Shown: piece by piece, positions 8,074-17,185 of the stretch
Numbering within the stretch: position 1 is the stretch's first letter
Layout: every line of letters begins with the position of its first letter
Assembly (NCBI GenBank): GCA_951801825.1
Contig: CATOOF010000002.1
Coordinates: 1-64,000, forward strand
Length of the DNA: 64,000 nucleotides
Direction of reading: 5' to 3'
Origin: an uncultured Alphaproteobacteria bacterium
Lineage (GTDB): Bacteria > Pseudomonadota > Alphaproteobacteria > Rs-D84
Translations under genes and position numbers: made by a program
The notes under the pieces: generated by a model
The model's database searches: none
Seen by the model: the letters and a program-made list of their open reading frames with translations, nothing else
What the model was told of the DNA's origin: nothing

Positions 8074-9174
8074 TTATGCGGCTTTTTTCATGTCGCTCTT
8101 TATTCCGCGCAGATATTTGCGCAGTTCGTCAATGGCGACCAGACTGCCGTCGCGGCGCTCGGCCGACCAATAGTCCCATCCGTTAAAGCTGACGCTGCGC
8201 TGCAGGCGGGCGGCCATTACATGAATGGATGCCTTGCCGTGCAGGCTGTGTGTCAGCTGGCCGTCGCGCGTAATCATTACGCGTGCGCCCTTGGGGCTGA
8301 CCAGTGTTTGGCCAACGTATAACAGGCCCGCATCAATAAGTTCTTTGAATGCGACCCGTGCCTCGGCCCGTTTGGGGGCGGTAACCTCTATATCCGTCAG
8401 GTCGGCCGGTGTTATTTGTTCTATGCGGGCGCGGGCCGCGGCAACGTATGATGCGTCGCGCTCGAACCCTATGAAATTACGCCCCAATTCCTTGGCCGCG
8501 GCGGCGGTGGTGCCACTGCCCATGAATGGGTCCAGGATAACGTCGCCGGGTTTTGTCGATGATAATATTACACGGCGCAACAGGTCCATAGGCTTTTGCG
8601 TGTTATGCAAGCTTTTCCCGTTTGAACCTTTGATGCGTTCCTCGCCCAGGCAGATGTTGATGTCCCAGTCAGAGCGCATCTGTTTCCCACCGTTCATTTT
8701 CTTCATCGTTTCATAGTTAAATGTGTATTTGCCGGTCTTTTGCGGTGTGGCCCAAATCAGTGTTTCGTGCGCATTGGTAAAGCGCGTGCCGCGGAAATTT
8801 GGCATCGGGTTGGTCTTTACCCATACAATATCGTTTAAAATCCAAAAGCCCAAATCTTGTAAAATAGCGCCAACGCGGAATATGTTATGATAGCTGCCGA
8901 TGACCCACATGGCGCCGTCCGGTTTTAAAACGCGCTTGCACTCGGCCATCCATTGGCGCGTGAATTCGTCGTATTCGGCCGGGCTGGCGAACGCATCCCA
9001 TTCATCGCGAACCGCGCGGGCGGCCGTCTGATCCTCGGGCCGGTATAGCGTTTTCGCCCCCAGCTGAAGATTATAAGGACTGTCCGCAAAGACCGCATCA
9101 ACCGAATTGTCGGGCAGACCCCGCATCATTTCTATACAATCGCCGGCTAAAATCTGATTCAGGTATTTGTTCAT
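8074..9174 (-). CDS. ccrM: Adenine-N6 DNA methyltransferase, CcrM family (GANTC)
   Basis: 366 residues from the ATG at 9174 (GGA seven bases upstream); an in-frame GTG at 9186 is the alternative. It transfers a methyl group from S-adenosylmethionine to adenine. In Alphaproteobacteria this family modifies GANTC and is tied to cell-cycle control. Motif IV is seen as FADSPYNLQL near residue 32 and the AdoMet motif as DPFMGSGTT near residue 213. A C-terminal extension of about 100 residues (from roughly 265; GWDYWSAERRDGSL) is the CcrM-specific DNA-recognition region. The second position of motif IV is Ser rather than the usual Pro (DSPY for DPPY). It is a single gene with its own terminator. Confidence 0.93.
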   Translation of the reverse strand: MNKYLNQILAGDCIEMMRGLPDNSVDAVFADSPYNLQLGAKTLYRPEDQTAARAVRDEWDAFASPAEYDEFTRQWMAECKRVLKPDGAMWVIGSYHNIFRVGAILQDLGFWILNDIVWVKTNPMPNFRGTRFTNAHETLIWATPQKTGKYTFNYETMKKMNGGKQMRSDWDINICLGEERIKGSNGKSLHNTQKPMDLLRRVILSSTKPGDVILDPFMGSGTTAAAAKELGRNFIGFERDASYVAAARARIEQITPADLTDIEVTAPKRAEARVAFKELIDAGLLYVGQTLVSPKGARVMITRDGQLTHSLHGKASIHVMAARLQRSVSFNGWDYWSAERRDGSLVAIDELRKYLRGIKSDMKKAA

Positions 9175-9347
9175 CTCTCTATCCACACATCCTATTTTAC
9201 CATATTTGGGGGGCTAAAAAAAACGCAGCCGGGTGGGATGGATATAAAATTCTGCTTGATTTTTATAAAAATGCGTTTTTTTCAAAAAATCTTGGGTTAC
9301 AATTTATGCTTGCGTGCGGGGGATTTGATTGCTACCGTTGTTATGTT

Positions 9348-9848
9348 ATGAGATGCCCATACTGTAATTCAACCGACAGTCGTGTTACGGATTCCCGCCC
9401 GGATACCGAGGATGCAATCATTCGCCGCCGGCGTGTGTGTAATGACTGTGGGGCTAAGTTTACGACGGTTGAACGCGTGCAGATGCGCGATTTGATGGTG
9501 CGTAAAAACGGCGGCAAGATAGAGGCATTTGATCGTGAAAAACTGCGCCGCAGTATAAAGCTGGCGTGTAGAAACCGCGATGTTGGTGATGAGCAAATTG
9601 AAAAACTGGTGACGTCCATTCATCGCCGGTTGGAAACGGAAACCGCAGATGATACGGTGACCAGCAGCATGGTTGGCCAGATGGTGTCGGATTCGTTGCT
9701 GAATCTGGACCCGATTGCGTTTGTACGATTTGTATCCGTTTATCGCAAGTTTTCAAAGATTGCCGACTTTAAAAAAATTATAGACCAAATTCCAGAGGCG
9801 GACGACGATGCCGCGGTATGTCACCTGCCGAAAACGTCACTGTTTTAA
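9348..9848 (+). CDS. nrdR: Ribonucleotide reductase repressor NrdR
   Basis: 166 residues, the usual family length. An N-terminal zinc ribbon (MRCPYCNSTDSRV ... RRRRVCNDCG) is followed by an ATP-cone domain (residues about 49-140) that senses ATP/dATP; the protein represses ribonucleotide reductase genes. I start at the ATG at 9348 because the family begins MxCPYC. The ATG at 9306 would sit on or before the probable TACAAT -10 box (9299-9304). The stop is 5 bases before the lytic transglycosylase gene, so the two are co-transcribed. Confidence 0.93.
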   Translation: MRCPYCNSTDSRVTDSRPDTEDAIIRRRRVCNDCGAKFTTVERVQMRDLMVRKNGGKIEAFDREKLRRSIKLACRNRDVGDEQIEKLVTSIHRRLETETADDTVTSSMVGQMVSDSLLNLDPIAFVRFVSVYRKFSKIADFKKIIDQIPEADDDAAVCHLPKTSLF

Positions 9849-9853
9849 AAAAT

Positions 9854-11578
9854 ATGAAGAAATTTATTGCATTTTTATTCGCTGTAATCATGCCGTTGAC
9901 GGCCATGGCCGTTGATGTGCCGGATGTGTTGGACGACGAAAACGCCAGCCTGTACAGCCAGATTTTCACACTGCAGAGTAAAGAAAAAATAGATTCTGCA
10001 ATGCGGCTGGAAAAACAGCTGACCGACGACCTGCTGATGGGAGAGGTGCTGTATCAGCGTTATATATCAAAAACATACCACACCAAGGGACGTGAGGTTG
10101 CCGCCTGGCAGCAGAAGTATTTTAATATGCCCGGGGCCGAGCGTATGGAAAAACTGGCCAAAATTAAAAAGGTAAATGTGCGCAGTGCAAAACTGCCGCG
10201 GACCATATCTGGGGGCGCATCGATAGAGGCCGCACAATCTGAAACATGGACCGCAAAAAAATATACCGGCGACGCGGCAAAAAAAATTAGCAAGTTTAAA
10301 AGCGCAATCCGCACGGGCAGTACGAAAACCGCACGCTTGATTTTGCAGGATTCCGCATTTCGCCGCCGCCTGACGGAATCTGATTATGGGCGCCTGGCCG
10401 GGCGCCTGGCGTATGTGTACTATACCAATGGCGAATACGAACTGGCCAAGAAATGGGGTTTTGTGTCGTCTGATGCGGAATCGGAATACGGCCTGTGGAC
10501 GATGGGGTTATTGTATTTCAAGGAAGAAAAGTTCGAAGAGAGCGAAAAGTATTTCAGCCGTATTTTAGACCTGGACCAGATAAACAACGCCCGCAAGACA
10601 GAGGCCGCGTTTTGGGCCGGTCGTGCCGCAGACTTTGACGGTCGCCGCAGTCGTGCGCGCGAATACTGGAATGTTGCCGCGGCGCATCCGATGGCGTTTT
10701 ATGGCGCACTGTCGGCAACAATGCTGGGGCATGCGCCACAGTACGAGTTTTTTGAACAGGATTGTACCGAAGATGATTTTGACGCATTGCGTGAAACCAA
10801 ATATGGGAAAATTGCGCTGGCGCTGTTACAGGTGGGGCAAAATGCCAGGGCAGAGCAGTACTTGAAACTGTTGATTACGTCTGGTGCGTCGGATAGGACG
10901 CTGCATGCGGTAAATTCTGTGGCAACGGCGTATGGATTGCCGCGCCTGTCTATTCAGGCATCAAGTGTGGTTCGTGACCGCGGAATTCTGGAAATCGACG
11001 ATAATATTATTTATTCCGCGCAATATCCGTTGCCCGACTGGGAACCGATGGGCGGGTGGTCTATTGACCGGGCGCTGTTGCTGGCGATTACAAAACAGGA
11101 AAGTAATTTCCGCGCGAATGCAAAGTCTGGCGCCGGCGCCAGTGGTGTTATGCAGCTGATGCCGAGTACTGCGAAACTGGTTGCGCGAAACAACAAGGTG
11201 TCTATGGCCGATATCGATATTTCTAACCCAGAACACAACATGTTCCTGGGACAGCAGTACATAGTAGACCTGTTGGCGCATCCTAATATTGAAAACAATA
11301 TAATTAAAATGCTGGTGGCGTATAATGCTGGAATGGGAACACTGGTTAAGTTTGAGAAGTCTTTTGATACCTATGACCCGCTGCTGTATATAGAAAGCTT
11401 TCCGGCATATGAAACCCGCGGGTATATAAAGCGCGTGATGTCTAATATGTGGCTGTACCGTGCGCGGTTGAACCAGCCGCTGACGTCGATGCGTGAACTG
11501 GCCGATGGCGACTGGCCCTTGTATAACAGCGAGGATGAATACGTTCAAAAGCAAATCGCCGATAGAATGTCGATATAA
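9854..11578 (+). CDS. Soluble lytic murein transglycosylase (Slt family)
   Basis: 574 residues with a signal peptide MKKFIAFLFAVIMPLTAMA. A helical superhelix (residues about 40-400) precedes an SLT catalytic domain from about residue 410. The catalytic Glu lies in ITKQESNFR, followed by GASGVMQLMPSTA and the MLVAYNAGMG motif. It cleaves the glycan strands of peptidoglycan between MurNAc and GlcNAc, forming 1,6-anhydro-MurNAc, in the periplasm. The architecture agrees with Slt70-type enzymes. It is cotranscribed with nrdR and followed by an intrinsic terminator. The start at 9854 is chosen because it gives a proper signal peptide. Confidence 0.9.
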   Translation: MKKFIAFLFAVIMPLTAMAVDVPDVLDDENASLYSQIFTLQSKEKIDSAMRLEKQLTDDLLMGEVLYQRYISKTYHTKGREVAAWQQKYFNMPGAERMEKLAKIKKVNVRSAKLPRTISGGASIEAAQSETWTAKKYTGDAAKKISKFKSAIRTGSTKTARLILQDSAFRRRLTESDYGRLAGRLAYVYYTNGEYELAKKWGFVSSDAESEYGLWTMGLLYFKEEKFEESEKYFSRILDLDQINNARKTEAAFWAGRAADFDGRRSRAREYWNVAAAHPMAFYGALSATMLGHAPQYEFFEQDCTEDDFDALRETKYGKIALALLQVGQNARAEQYLKLLITSGASDRTLHAVNSVATAYGLPRLSIQASSVVRDRGILEIDDNIIYSAQYPLPDWEPMGGWSIDRALLLAITKQESNFRANAKSGAGASGVMQLMPSTAKLVARNNKVSMADIDISNPEHNMFLGQQYIVDLLAHPNIENNIIKMLVAYNAGMGTLVKFEKSFDTYDPLLYIESFPAYETRGYIKRVMSNMWLYRARLNQPLTSMRELADGDWPLYNSEDEYVQKQIADRMSI

Positions 11579-11583
11579 AACAG

Positions 11584-11608
11584 GCCCCAAACGGGGCTTT
11601 CTTTTTTT
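11584..11608 (+). terminator. Intrinsic terminator after the transglycosylase gene
   Basis: GCCCC/GGGGC stem with AAAC loop followed by TTTCTTTTTTT. Confidence 0.85.
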
Positions 11609-11612
11609 AGGG

Positions 11613-11641
11613 TTGTTTTCTTTTGTCGGCTGCGGTATAAT
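11613..11641 (+). promoter_or_regulatory. Promoter of solo RNA element D
   Basis: TTGTTT at 11613-11618, a 17-base spacer and TATAAT at 11636-11641, placed just before the 5' hairpin of element D. Confidence 0.7.
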
Positions 11642-11647
11642 AAGCTT

Positions 11648-11850
11648 GTCGGCGAGTGTTTCGTCGATGGGGTGTGATGACCCGATACGTGCGTCCGAAT
11701 AGAATCTTAAGGCGCCTGAACGCGCTCTTTTTTATATTTGGATGAAAAATAACTCCTGGCCCGGGTCAGGAGGGTTGCTAATATATTGAATAAGCACACA
11801 ATTCACGTAATTGTCATCAACCTCCTGGCCACCAATTATTTGGTGGTTTT
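11648..11850 (+). ncRNA. Structured pseudoknot RNA, solo element D
   Basis: Same layout as elements A1 and A2. 5' hairpin TCGGCGA/TCGTCGA (11649-11667); GGG/CCC hairpin with loop L 11675-11680 pairing with L' 11814-11819 (TGATGA/TCATCA); S 11686-11691 with S' 11804-11809 (TACGTG/CACGTA); Q 11766-11773 with Q' 11821-11828. The internal hairpin holds the ATATATTGAATAA loop also found in B0 and B2. A CTCCTGGC strand just upstream can pair with Q as an alternative. A 7-bp terminator (CCACCAA/TTGGTGG plus T run) directly abuts Q'. Unlike the clusters, this copy is single and is not next to HTH genes. Confidence 0.75.
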
Positions 11851-11875
11851 TGTTTTCAACAGCCATGGGGGAAAG

Positions 11876-12490
11876 ATGAAAAAATATTTTTGCATACTGA
11901 CTTTAATTCTATTGCAGGTGCCTTGTAATGCCAGTGTTGTGTGTGATGTTGGGGTTGACGATTTATCGCGTACTATAACAGAAGAGGGGTGCAGCCGTTC
12001 TGCAGTAATGGTGTCTTTCACGCAGGAGAATGGTTCTGTTGTTGAGGTGTATCATTGTCCTTTAAATTCACCATGTCTTGATGGATATGAAAAGCTGCCG
12101 CATCCGGATTATGCGGAACAATGCACGGCCGGCGGGTTGACAACGTGCGGAAAAGTCACTTCTGACTGGACAGAGGATAAAGACAGGCATTTTATAACCA
12201 GGACATATGATGTTGTCCAAGGCGGCGTAAAAACAACACATATAGATTGCCTATGCAGCCAGGGATATTATGGTGTTACTAAATATAACAAAACCCTTAA
12301 GCGTTGCAGCAGCAACTGCAGTGCTTGTCCATGGCATGGCTGGACGGGCCAGCAGCAGGCGACAACAGTAAACCCTATGTATGACTCTAGTGATAACTTT
12401 ATAGTGCAAGCTTGCTTTGTTTTGCCGGGCGAATATGTTGACACCAGCGGGACCTTCGAAATGTTAGATATGTGCTTTTATGAAGAATAG
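11876..12490 (+). CDS. Exported Cys-rich protein
   Basis: 204 residues, starting at the ATG at 11876 (GGGGGAAAG upstream) because that gives a signal peptide (MKKYFCILTLILLQVPCNAS). The mature part has about 16 cysteines, including CLCSQGYYG and CSSNCSACPWHGW. Short Cys-loop modules of this kind also occur in other exported proteins in this window. No catalytic motif is seen. It lies downstream of RNA element D and ends 82 bases before rnhB. Function unknown. Confidence 0.75.
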   Translation: MKKYFCILTLILLQVPCNASVVCDVGVDDLSRTITEEGCSRSAVMVSFTQENGSVVEVYHCPLNSPCLDGYEKLPHPDYAEQCTAGGLTTCGKVTSDWTEDKDRHFITRTYDVVQGGVKTTHIDCLCSQGYYGVTKYNKTLKRCSSNCSACPWHGWTGQQQATTVNPMYDSSDNFIVQACFVLPGEYVDTSGTFEMLDMCFYEE

Positions 12491-12572
12491 AAAATCCCGT
12501 AATATACTAAAAACAATACTTGTCAACCAAAAGTGTTTTGCTTTTTTTGTGTATAGTGCTAGGGTTCCTATC

Positions 12573-13196
12573 ATGAAGCAGACATCTACATTTGAACTAG
12601 AGACTAGCTGTGGCGCACCGCTGGTTGCGGGTTGCGACGAGGCAGGACGTGGCCCGCTGTGTGGGCCTGTTGTGGCGGCGGCGGTTATTTTTCCAAATCG
12701 TGATATAGATATTCCCGTGATTATACGTGATTCTAAGCAGATGACTGCGCGGGCCCGTGCGGCGGCATATGATTGGATTGTTGCGAATACGGTATGGGCG
12801 GTGGCGCACTGCACCCCGGCCGAGATTGATGAGTTAAATATTCTCTGGGCTTCGATGCTCGCGATGGAGCGGGCTGTCGCCTCACTGGGGGTGGGCGATG
12901 TTTTTTGCCTGGTTGACGGGAATCGCGTGCCGCGTGGCTTAAATGGTATGGCGGTGGTAAAGGGTGATGCAAAATCATTATCTATTGCGGCGGCATCGAT
13001 TATTGCAAAAGAGACGCGTGACAGGATTATGAGTGACCTGGCGCTTCGCTGGCCCCAGTATGGTTGGGATAAAAATTCTGGCTATCCGACGCCGTCACAT
13101 TTGCAAGCGATTGAAAAGTATGGTATAAACGAGTGCTATAGAAAAAGTTTTGGACCGATTAAGGAAAGGATAAAGAATGAAACTTCGCACGATTGA
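12573..13196 (+). CDS. rnhB: Ribonuclease HII
   Basis: 207 residues. It hydrolyses the RNA strand of RNA-DNA hybrids and removes misincorporated ribonucleotides. The DEAGRG motif (residues 22-27) supplies the first two acidic metal ligands. LVDGNR and KGDAKSLSIAAASIIAK supply further catalytic and substrate-binding residues. The ATG at 12573 matches the family N-terminus; a longer reading from 12480 would add 31 atypical residues and overlap the previous gene. Its end overlaps the start of pgk by 20 bases, so translation is probably coupled. Confidence 0.93.
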   Translation: MKQTSTFELETSCGAPLVAGCDEAGRGPLCGPVVAAAVIFPNRDIDIPVIIRDSKQMTARARAAAYDWIVANTVWAVAHCTPAEIDELNILWASMLAMERAVASLGVGDVFCLVDGNRVPRGLNGMAVVKGDAKSLSIAAASIIAKETRDRIMSDLALRWPQYGWDKNSGYPTPSHLQAIEKYGINECYRKSFGPIKERIKNETSHD

Positions 13197-14346
13197 AAAC
13201 ATTGATGTACGCGGGAAATTTGTTTTACTGCGCGATGACTTTAACGTTCAGATAGTAGATGGAAAAATCACGGACGGCTTTCGCATAGAGCAGAGTATGC
13301 CCACAATAAACGCACTGCGTGCGGCGGGGGCCAAGATTGCTATTTGTGCGCACCTGGGGCGGCCAAAGGGTACGCGTAATATGGAATACTCGCTGGCGCC
13401 GGTGGCGGAATATATGAATGTGCCGCTGATTGCGGACTGCCTGGACAAGGACTTTATGCCCTCTATGAAAGAGGGTGATGTTGTCCTGCTGGAAAATGTC
13501 CGCTTTTATGAGGGCGAAGAAAAAAATGACCCGGCATTCGCGCAAAAGCTAGCATCGGGCTATGACATATTTGTAAATGATGCCTTTGCCGTATCGCACC
13601 GCGCGCATGCCAGTACGGTTGGCGTGGCCGAGATATTGCCGTCTTATGCGGGCAAACTGCTGGCGTCAGAGATTGAAAATCTGTCGAATGTAATGGAAAA
13701 TCCGGCACGACCATTGCTTTCGATTGTCGCAGGCAGCAAGGTTTCAACAAAAATTGGTGTTTTGCGTGCGCTGGCAAAGTTATCGGATACGCTGATTATC
13801 GGTGGTGCGCTGGGTACTACGTTTAATTATGCTCAGGGGCATAAGGTTGGCAACTCGCTGTTTGAAGCGGACCAGCGTGATACTGCTCTTGAAATTCTGG
13901 AATATGCAAAAGAGCAAAACTGTCAGGTGTTATTGCCCCTGGACAAGGGTGTTGCCAAAGAGTTCAAGCGTGACGCCACGCGTATTAACCGCGCTGTTGC
14001 GGATATGGAAGACGATGATGTAATTATTGATGCGGGTGCGGAAACCACTGCGCGTAATCTGGCGGCGATTGATGCGGCGGCGACGGTTATCTGGAATGGT
14101 ACGGTCGGCATGGCGGAATGGGCGCCGGTTTGGTCCCAGGGCTCGTTCGCAATTGCGGATGAAATAGCCAAGCGCACGAAAGAGGGCAAACTGGTCAGCA
14201 TCGTTGGCGGCGGCGATACGGTTGCCGCGCTAGAGGTGTCGGGCACCAAGGCCGACATGACATACGTTTCCACCGGTGGTGGCGCATTCCTGGAATTCAT
14301 AGAGGGGCGCGTTCTGCCCGGTATTGCGATACTGGAAGACAAATAA
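13177..14346 (+). CDS. pgk: Phosphoglycerate kinase
   Basis: 389 residues, the usual bacterial length. It transfers a phosphate from 1,3-bisphosphoglycerate to ADP in glycolysis. Recognisable are the N-terminal substrate site (LLRDDFNVQ, HLGRPKG), the hinge and nucleotide site (AGSKVSTKIGVL) and the C-terminal GGGDTVAALE and STGGGAFLEFIEG motifs. A strong ribosome-binding site (GGAAAGGA) lies inside the end of rnhB. An intrinsic terminator follows. Confidence 0.96.
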   Translation: MKLRTIENIDVRGKFVLLRDDFNVQIVDGKITDGFRIEQSMPTINALRAAGAKIAICAHLGRPKGTRNMEYSLAPVAEYMNVPLIADCLDKDFMPSMKEGDVVLLENVRFYEGEEKNDPAFAQKLASGYDIFVNDAFAVSHRAHASTVGVAEILPSYAGKLLASEIENLSNVMENPARPLLSIVAGSKVSTKIGVLRALAKLSDTLIIGGALGTTFNYAQGHKVGNSLFEADQRDTALEILEYAKEQNCQVLLPLDKGVAKEFKRDATRINRAVADMEDDDVIIDAGAETTARNLAAIDAAATVIWNGTVGMAEWAPVWSQGSFAIADEIAKRTKEGKLVSIVGGGDTVAALEVSGTKADMTYVSTGGGAFLEFIEGRVLPGIAILEDK

Positions 14347-14350
14347 AAAT

Positions 14351-14374
14351 CGCCCCGAATGGGGCGTTTTTTTT
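14351..14374. terminator. Bidirectional terminator between pgk and the 14379 gene
   Basis: CGCCCC/GGGGCG stem with a T8 tail on the plus strand and an ATTTTTAT tail on the minus strand; it lies between convergent genes. Confidence 0.85.
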
Positions 14375-14378
14375 AATT

Positions 14379-14780
14379 TTATTTCTGGCGTGAACATATT
14401 TTATTAACCAGGCGCGTGAAAATTCCACCGGTCGCCGGTGGCATGGCGCATGCGTCGCCGTATGCGCGTTCGTATGCATCTGCAATAATCTTAGCATCTG
14501 CGGCGCGCTGGGCGTTTGCAGGGTTATTTATAGACACCTCTTCCTTGTAGTCTTCGATTTGTTCATAGGTGTCGTTGAATTTGGCCAGGCGTGCGTTTGT
14601 CAAATCAATTCGACGATTAATAGAGTCGCAACACCAGCCGTTTTCTTTCAGCTCTTCACGTTTGTTCAGATAGCAGGCCAGTTGCTTTTTGCGCAAGCGT
14701 ATCTGGCGCAGTATTTCGCCCTGTACTTTGAACATGCGTTGAAATTCAATCTCGTAAAATGCGTCTGTGTGTTGTGTCAT
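14379..14780 (-). CDS. Small coiled-coil protein of unknown function
   Basis: 133 residues with an AAGGA ribosome-binding site. No signal peptide or membrane segment is seen. Residues about 10-90 are helical and charged (MFKVQGEILRQIRLRKKQL, LTNARLAKFNDTYEQIEDY), suggesting a coiled coil. Two adjacent cysteines occur in NGWCCDS. It is divergent from clpP. I do not recognise a family; a cytoplasmic structural or adaptor protein is possible, without evidence for a specific role. Confidence 0.7.
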   Translation of the reverse strand: MTQHTDAFYEIEFQRMFKVQGEILRQIRLRKKQLACYLNKREELKENGWCCDSINRRIDLTNARLAKFNDTYEQIEDYKEEVSINNPANAQRAADAKIIADAYERAYGDACAMPPATGGIFTRLVNKICSRQK

Positions 14781-14902
14781 AATATTTGTCCTTATTTTTT
14801 TACATTATGCACAAAAATATTCGTTTGTCAAATATTATGATAAATTCGCGAATCGGGTTTTTGTGTGATATAGTCATATTTAAGAATAAAAGGATTTTTA
14901 TT

Positions 14903-15484
14903 ATGGCATTGATACCTATGGTAATAGAGGAATCACCGCGGGGCGAGCGTTCATTTGACATATACTCGCGTCTGTTGCGTGACCGTATAATAATGCTTCA
15001 GGGTGAAATTAACGAGCCCATGGCAAACACTATCATCGCCCAGATGTTATTTTTGGAATCGGAAAATCCGAATGCAGACATTTCGTTATATATCCAGAGC
15101 CCCGGCGGCAGTGTATATGCCGGCCTGTCGATATTGGATACGATGCGCTATATAAAGCCAAAGGTTGCGACAATCGGTATGGGTATGGTTGCGTCAATGG
15201 CGTCGATATTACTGGCGGCGGGTGCCCGGGGCAAGCGCAGTGTTCTGCCCAACACCCGTGTTATGATACACCAGCCTCACGGCGGCGCCCAGGGCCAGGT
15301 AACAGACATTCAAATCGTCGCCCAACAGTACCAGGAGCTAAAAGAGCTGGGGGTAAAGTTGCTGTCTGAATTCACGGGCCAGCCGGAAAGCAAACTGGCC
15401 GCGGATATGGAGCGCGATAATTACATGAAGGCCGAAGATGCAAAAGAATACGGTCTGGTTGATAATGTTCTGGTACGCAAGTAA
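14903..15484 (+). CDS. clpP: ATP-dependent Clp protease proteolytic subunit
   Basis: 193 residues. Serine protease subunit that forms a double heptameric ring and degrades proteins delivered by ClpX or ClpA. Catalytic Ser98 is in [10 protein letters not shown] and His123 in MIHQPHGG; the Asp is expected around residue 172. I start at MALIPMV because AAAAGGA lies just upstream and this is the family N-terminus; the longer reading from 14786 runs through the promoter region. It is followed 24 bases later by clpX, the usual partner. Confidence 0.96.
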   Translation: MALIPMVIEESPRGERSFDIYSRLLRDRIIMLQGEINEPMANTIIAQMLFLESENPNADISLYIQSPGGSVYAGLSILDTMRYIKPKVATIGMGMVASMASILLAAGARGKRSVLPNTRVMIHQPHGGAQGQVTDIQIVAQQYQELKELGVKLLSEFTGQPESKLAADMERDNYMKAEDAKEYGLVDNVLVRK

Positions 15485-15508
15485 TAAATCAGGCGGGGGA
15501 AATACGTT

Positions 15509-16783
15509 ATGAGTGATGACAAAACAACATCCGGCGAACAGGCAACCAATAATCAGCAGTTCTGCAGCTTTTGTGGCAAGGCCGTGTATGAGGTTAAAAA
15601 GCTGGTCAGTGGCCGCAACGTATGCATTTGCGATGAATGTATAAACCTGTGCAATGATATTATGGCCGAAGATACCGGCGCGGATTCGAAATCGGATACG
15701 CCGTCGGCTAAGTTGCCGACACCGTCGCAGATATACGCGTATTTAAATGAATACGTCATCGGCCAGGATGATGCGAAAAAGACCCTGGCGGTGGCGGTAT
15801 ATAATCATTACAAGCGTCATAACGCCGCGGCGAAATCAAGTGTAGAGATTCAAAAGTCGAATGTTTTGCTAATCGGGTCAACGGGTACGGGAAAAACGTT
15901 GTTCGCGCAGACATTGGCGCGTGTCTTAGATGTTCCGTTTGCAATCGCCGATGCAACCACATTGACCGAGGCCGGCTATGTCGGTGACGACGTGGAAAGT
16001 GTTTTGACGCGCCTGCTTCAGAATGCTAATTTTGATGTTGAACGCGCGGGCCGCGGTATTATCTATATCGACGAAATAGACAAGATTTCCCGCAAGTCCG
16101 AGAATCCGTCCCTGACGCGGGACGTATCCGGCGAAGGGGTCCAACAGGCACTGCTAAAGTTAATAGAGGGCACGGTCGCAAATGTTCCGGCCGGCGGCGC
16201 GGGGCGCAAGCACCCGGGCGAGGCCACAGTTCAACTGGACACGTCAAAGATTCTGTTTATATGCGGTGGTGCGTTTGACGGCCTGAACAAGATTATTGGC
16301 GCGCGCAAGTGCGAACGTGGCGGCATTGGTTTCGGCGCCACCGTTGTATCGAAGAAGGAGCGCGACGAAACAAACTATCTGGATTCGGTTCAGCCCGAAG
16401 ACCTGGTGAAATTTGGAATCATTCCGGAACTGATTGGGCGTCTGCCGATTATTACAACGCTCCAGGGCCTGGACGAGGATGCACTGGTTCAAATCCTGAC
16501 CCAGCCGAAAAATGCCGTCGTAAAACAGTTTGCGGCGATGCTGGAACTGGACGGGGTTGCGTTAACGATAACAGACGACGGTCTGCGTGCGATTGCAAAG
16601 TTGGCGGTGGCGCGCAAGACGGGTGCACGTGGCCTGCGCAGTATATTGGAAAAGATTTTATTGCCGGTAATGTTTGCGGCGCCGGATAACGAAGACCTGG
16701 CGGAGGTTGTAATCGACAAAGACGTTGTCGCGGGTAAAAAAGCGCCGGTTGAAATCCTGCGTGATGCAAAAAAAGCAGCGTAA
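15509..16783 (+). CDS. clpX: ATP-dependent Clp protease ATP-binding subunit ClpX
   Basis: 424 residues, the normal length. AAA+ unfoldase that recognises substrates and feeds them into ClpP. An N-terminal C4 zinc-binding domain (C19, C22, C41, C44) precedes the AAA+ core with Walker A GSTGTGKT near residue 127, Walker B YIDEIDKI near 187 and the sensor-2 motif [11 protein letters not shown] near 375. In Alphaproteobacteria ClpXP works with CcrM and other regulators in cell-cycle proteolysis. clpP is immediately upstream. Confidence 0.96.
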   Translation: MSDDKTTSGEQATNNQQFCSFCGKAVYEVKKLVSGRNVCICDECINLCNDIMAEDTGADSKSDTPSAKLPTPSQIYAYLNEYVIGQDDAKKTLAVAVYNHYKRHNAAAKSSVEIQKSNVLLIGSTGTGKTLFAQTLARVLDVPFAIADATTLTEAGYVGDDVESVLTRLLQNANFDVERAGRGIIYIDEIDKISRKSENPSLTRDVSGEGVQQALLKLIEGTVANVPAGGAGRKHPGEATVQLDTSKILFICGGAFDGLNKIIGARKCERGGIGFGATVVSKKERDETNYLDSVQPEDLVKFGIIPELIGRLPIITTLQGLDEDALVQILTQPKNAVVKQFAAMLELDGVALTITDDGLRAIAKLAVARKTGARGLRSILEKILLPVMFAAPDNEDLAEVVIDKDVVAGKKAPVEILRDAKKAA

Positions 16784-16810
16784 AAGCCGATAGCTTTTCA
16801 CCACCTTTAA

Positions 16811-16838
16811 GCGCCCGTTGGTATTCGGGCGCTTGTTT
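16811..16838 (+). terminator. Intrinsic terminator of clpX
   Basis: GCGCCCG/CGGGCGC stem with an 8-base loop, followed by TTGTTT. The same T-rich stretch supplies the probable -35 (TTGTTT, 16833-16838) of RNA element B0. Confidence 0.8.
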
Positions 16839-16861
16839 ATTTATTTGATTTAATGTATAAT

Positions 16862-16966
16862 AAGGCATGTACAACCCATGGTTGGAGTCGGCGAATATAT
16901 TGAATAAGCCGGGATAAGTTCTACTATCATTTCAGCTCCAACCACCTATAACTTTCCATAGTTTTT
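16862..16966 (+). ncRNA. Truncated copy of the pseudoknot RNA, element B0
   Basis: A TATAAT at 16856-16861 precedes a short element that has only the 3' half of the family: a CAACC/GGTTG hairpin, Q 16880-16887 pairing with Q' 16936-16943 (GGTTGGAG/CTCCAACC), and the conserved internal hairpin with the GAATATATTGAATAA loop. The 5' hairpin, loop L, strand S and the CGCCTG hairpin are missing. A weak CTAT/ATAG hairpin and T5 tail end it. It may be a decayed copy or a minimal functional form; units E3-E5 have the same limits. Confidence 0.6.
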
Positions 16967-16969
16967 CTT

Positions 16970-16997
16970 TTGATTTTTATATGATTTAATGTATAAT
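16970..16997 (+). promoter_or_regulatory. Promoter of RNA element B1
   Basis: TTGATT at 16970-16975, a 16-base spacer and TATAAT at 16992-16997, almost identical to the A1 promoter. Confidence 0.75.
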
Positions 16998-17003
16998 AAT
17001 AAA

Positions 17004-17185
17004 TGCAGCGGGAATTCCGTTGCCCAGGATTGCACTCTTGGAGTTGGTTGCCTGCATAGGCGTAAAACCTTTCAACCTTACGGGGTTGGGAGGACGGTTG
17101 CTTGCAACCGACACATACCAACTATGTGAGTGCAACCTCCCGCCCCGTCTTCTCATATACTTGGCGGTTGCAATTAAAAATGTAT
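17004..17185 (+). ncRNA. Structured pseudoknot RNA, element B1
   Basis: 5' hairpin CAGCGG/CCGTTG (17006-17022); hairpin CCAGG/CTTGG (17024-17041) with loop L 17030-17036 pairing with L' 17129-17135 (TTGCACT/AGTGCAA); S 17042-17047 with S' 17118-17123 (AGTTGG/CCAACT); GCCT/AGGC hairpin 17050-17061; Q 17088-17093 with Q' 17136-17141, extended by a GGGG/CCCC pairing. The internal hairpin is a plain CGGTTGC/GCAACCG stem and lacks the GAATA..AATAA loop, which makes this the most divergent full copy. The 3' end is a CCGC/GGCG hairpin with a weak T-rich tail. Confidence 0.7.

Noticed and set aside
14786..14902. N-terminal extension of ClpP
   Set aside because: The added 39 residues are unlike any ClpP and overlap the promoter region; the start at 14903 has a proper ribosome-binding site.
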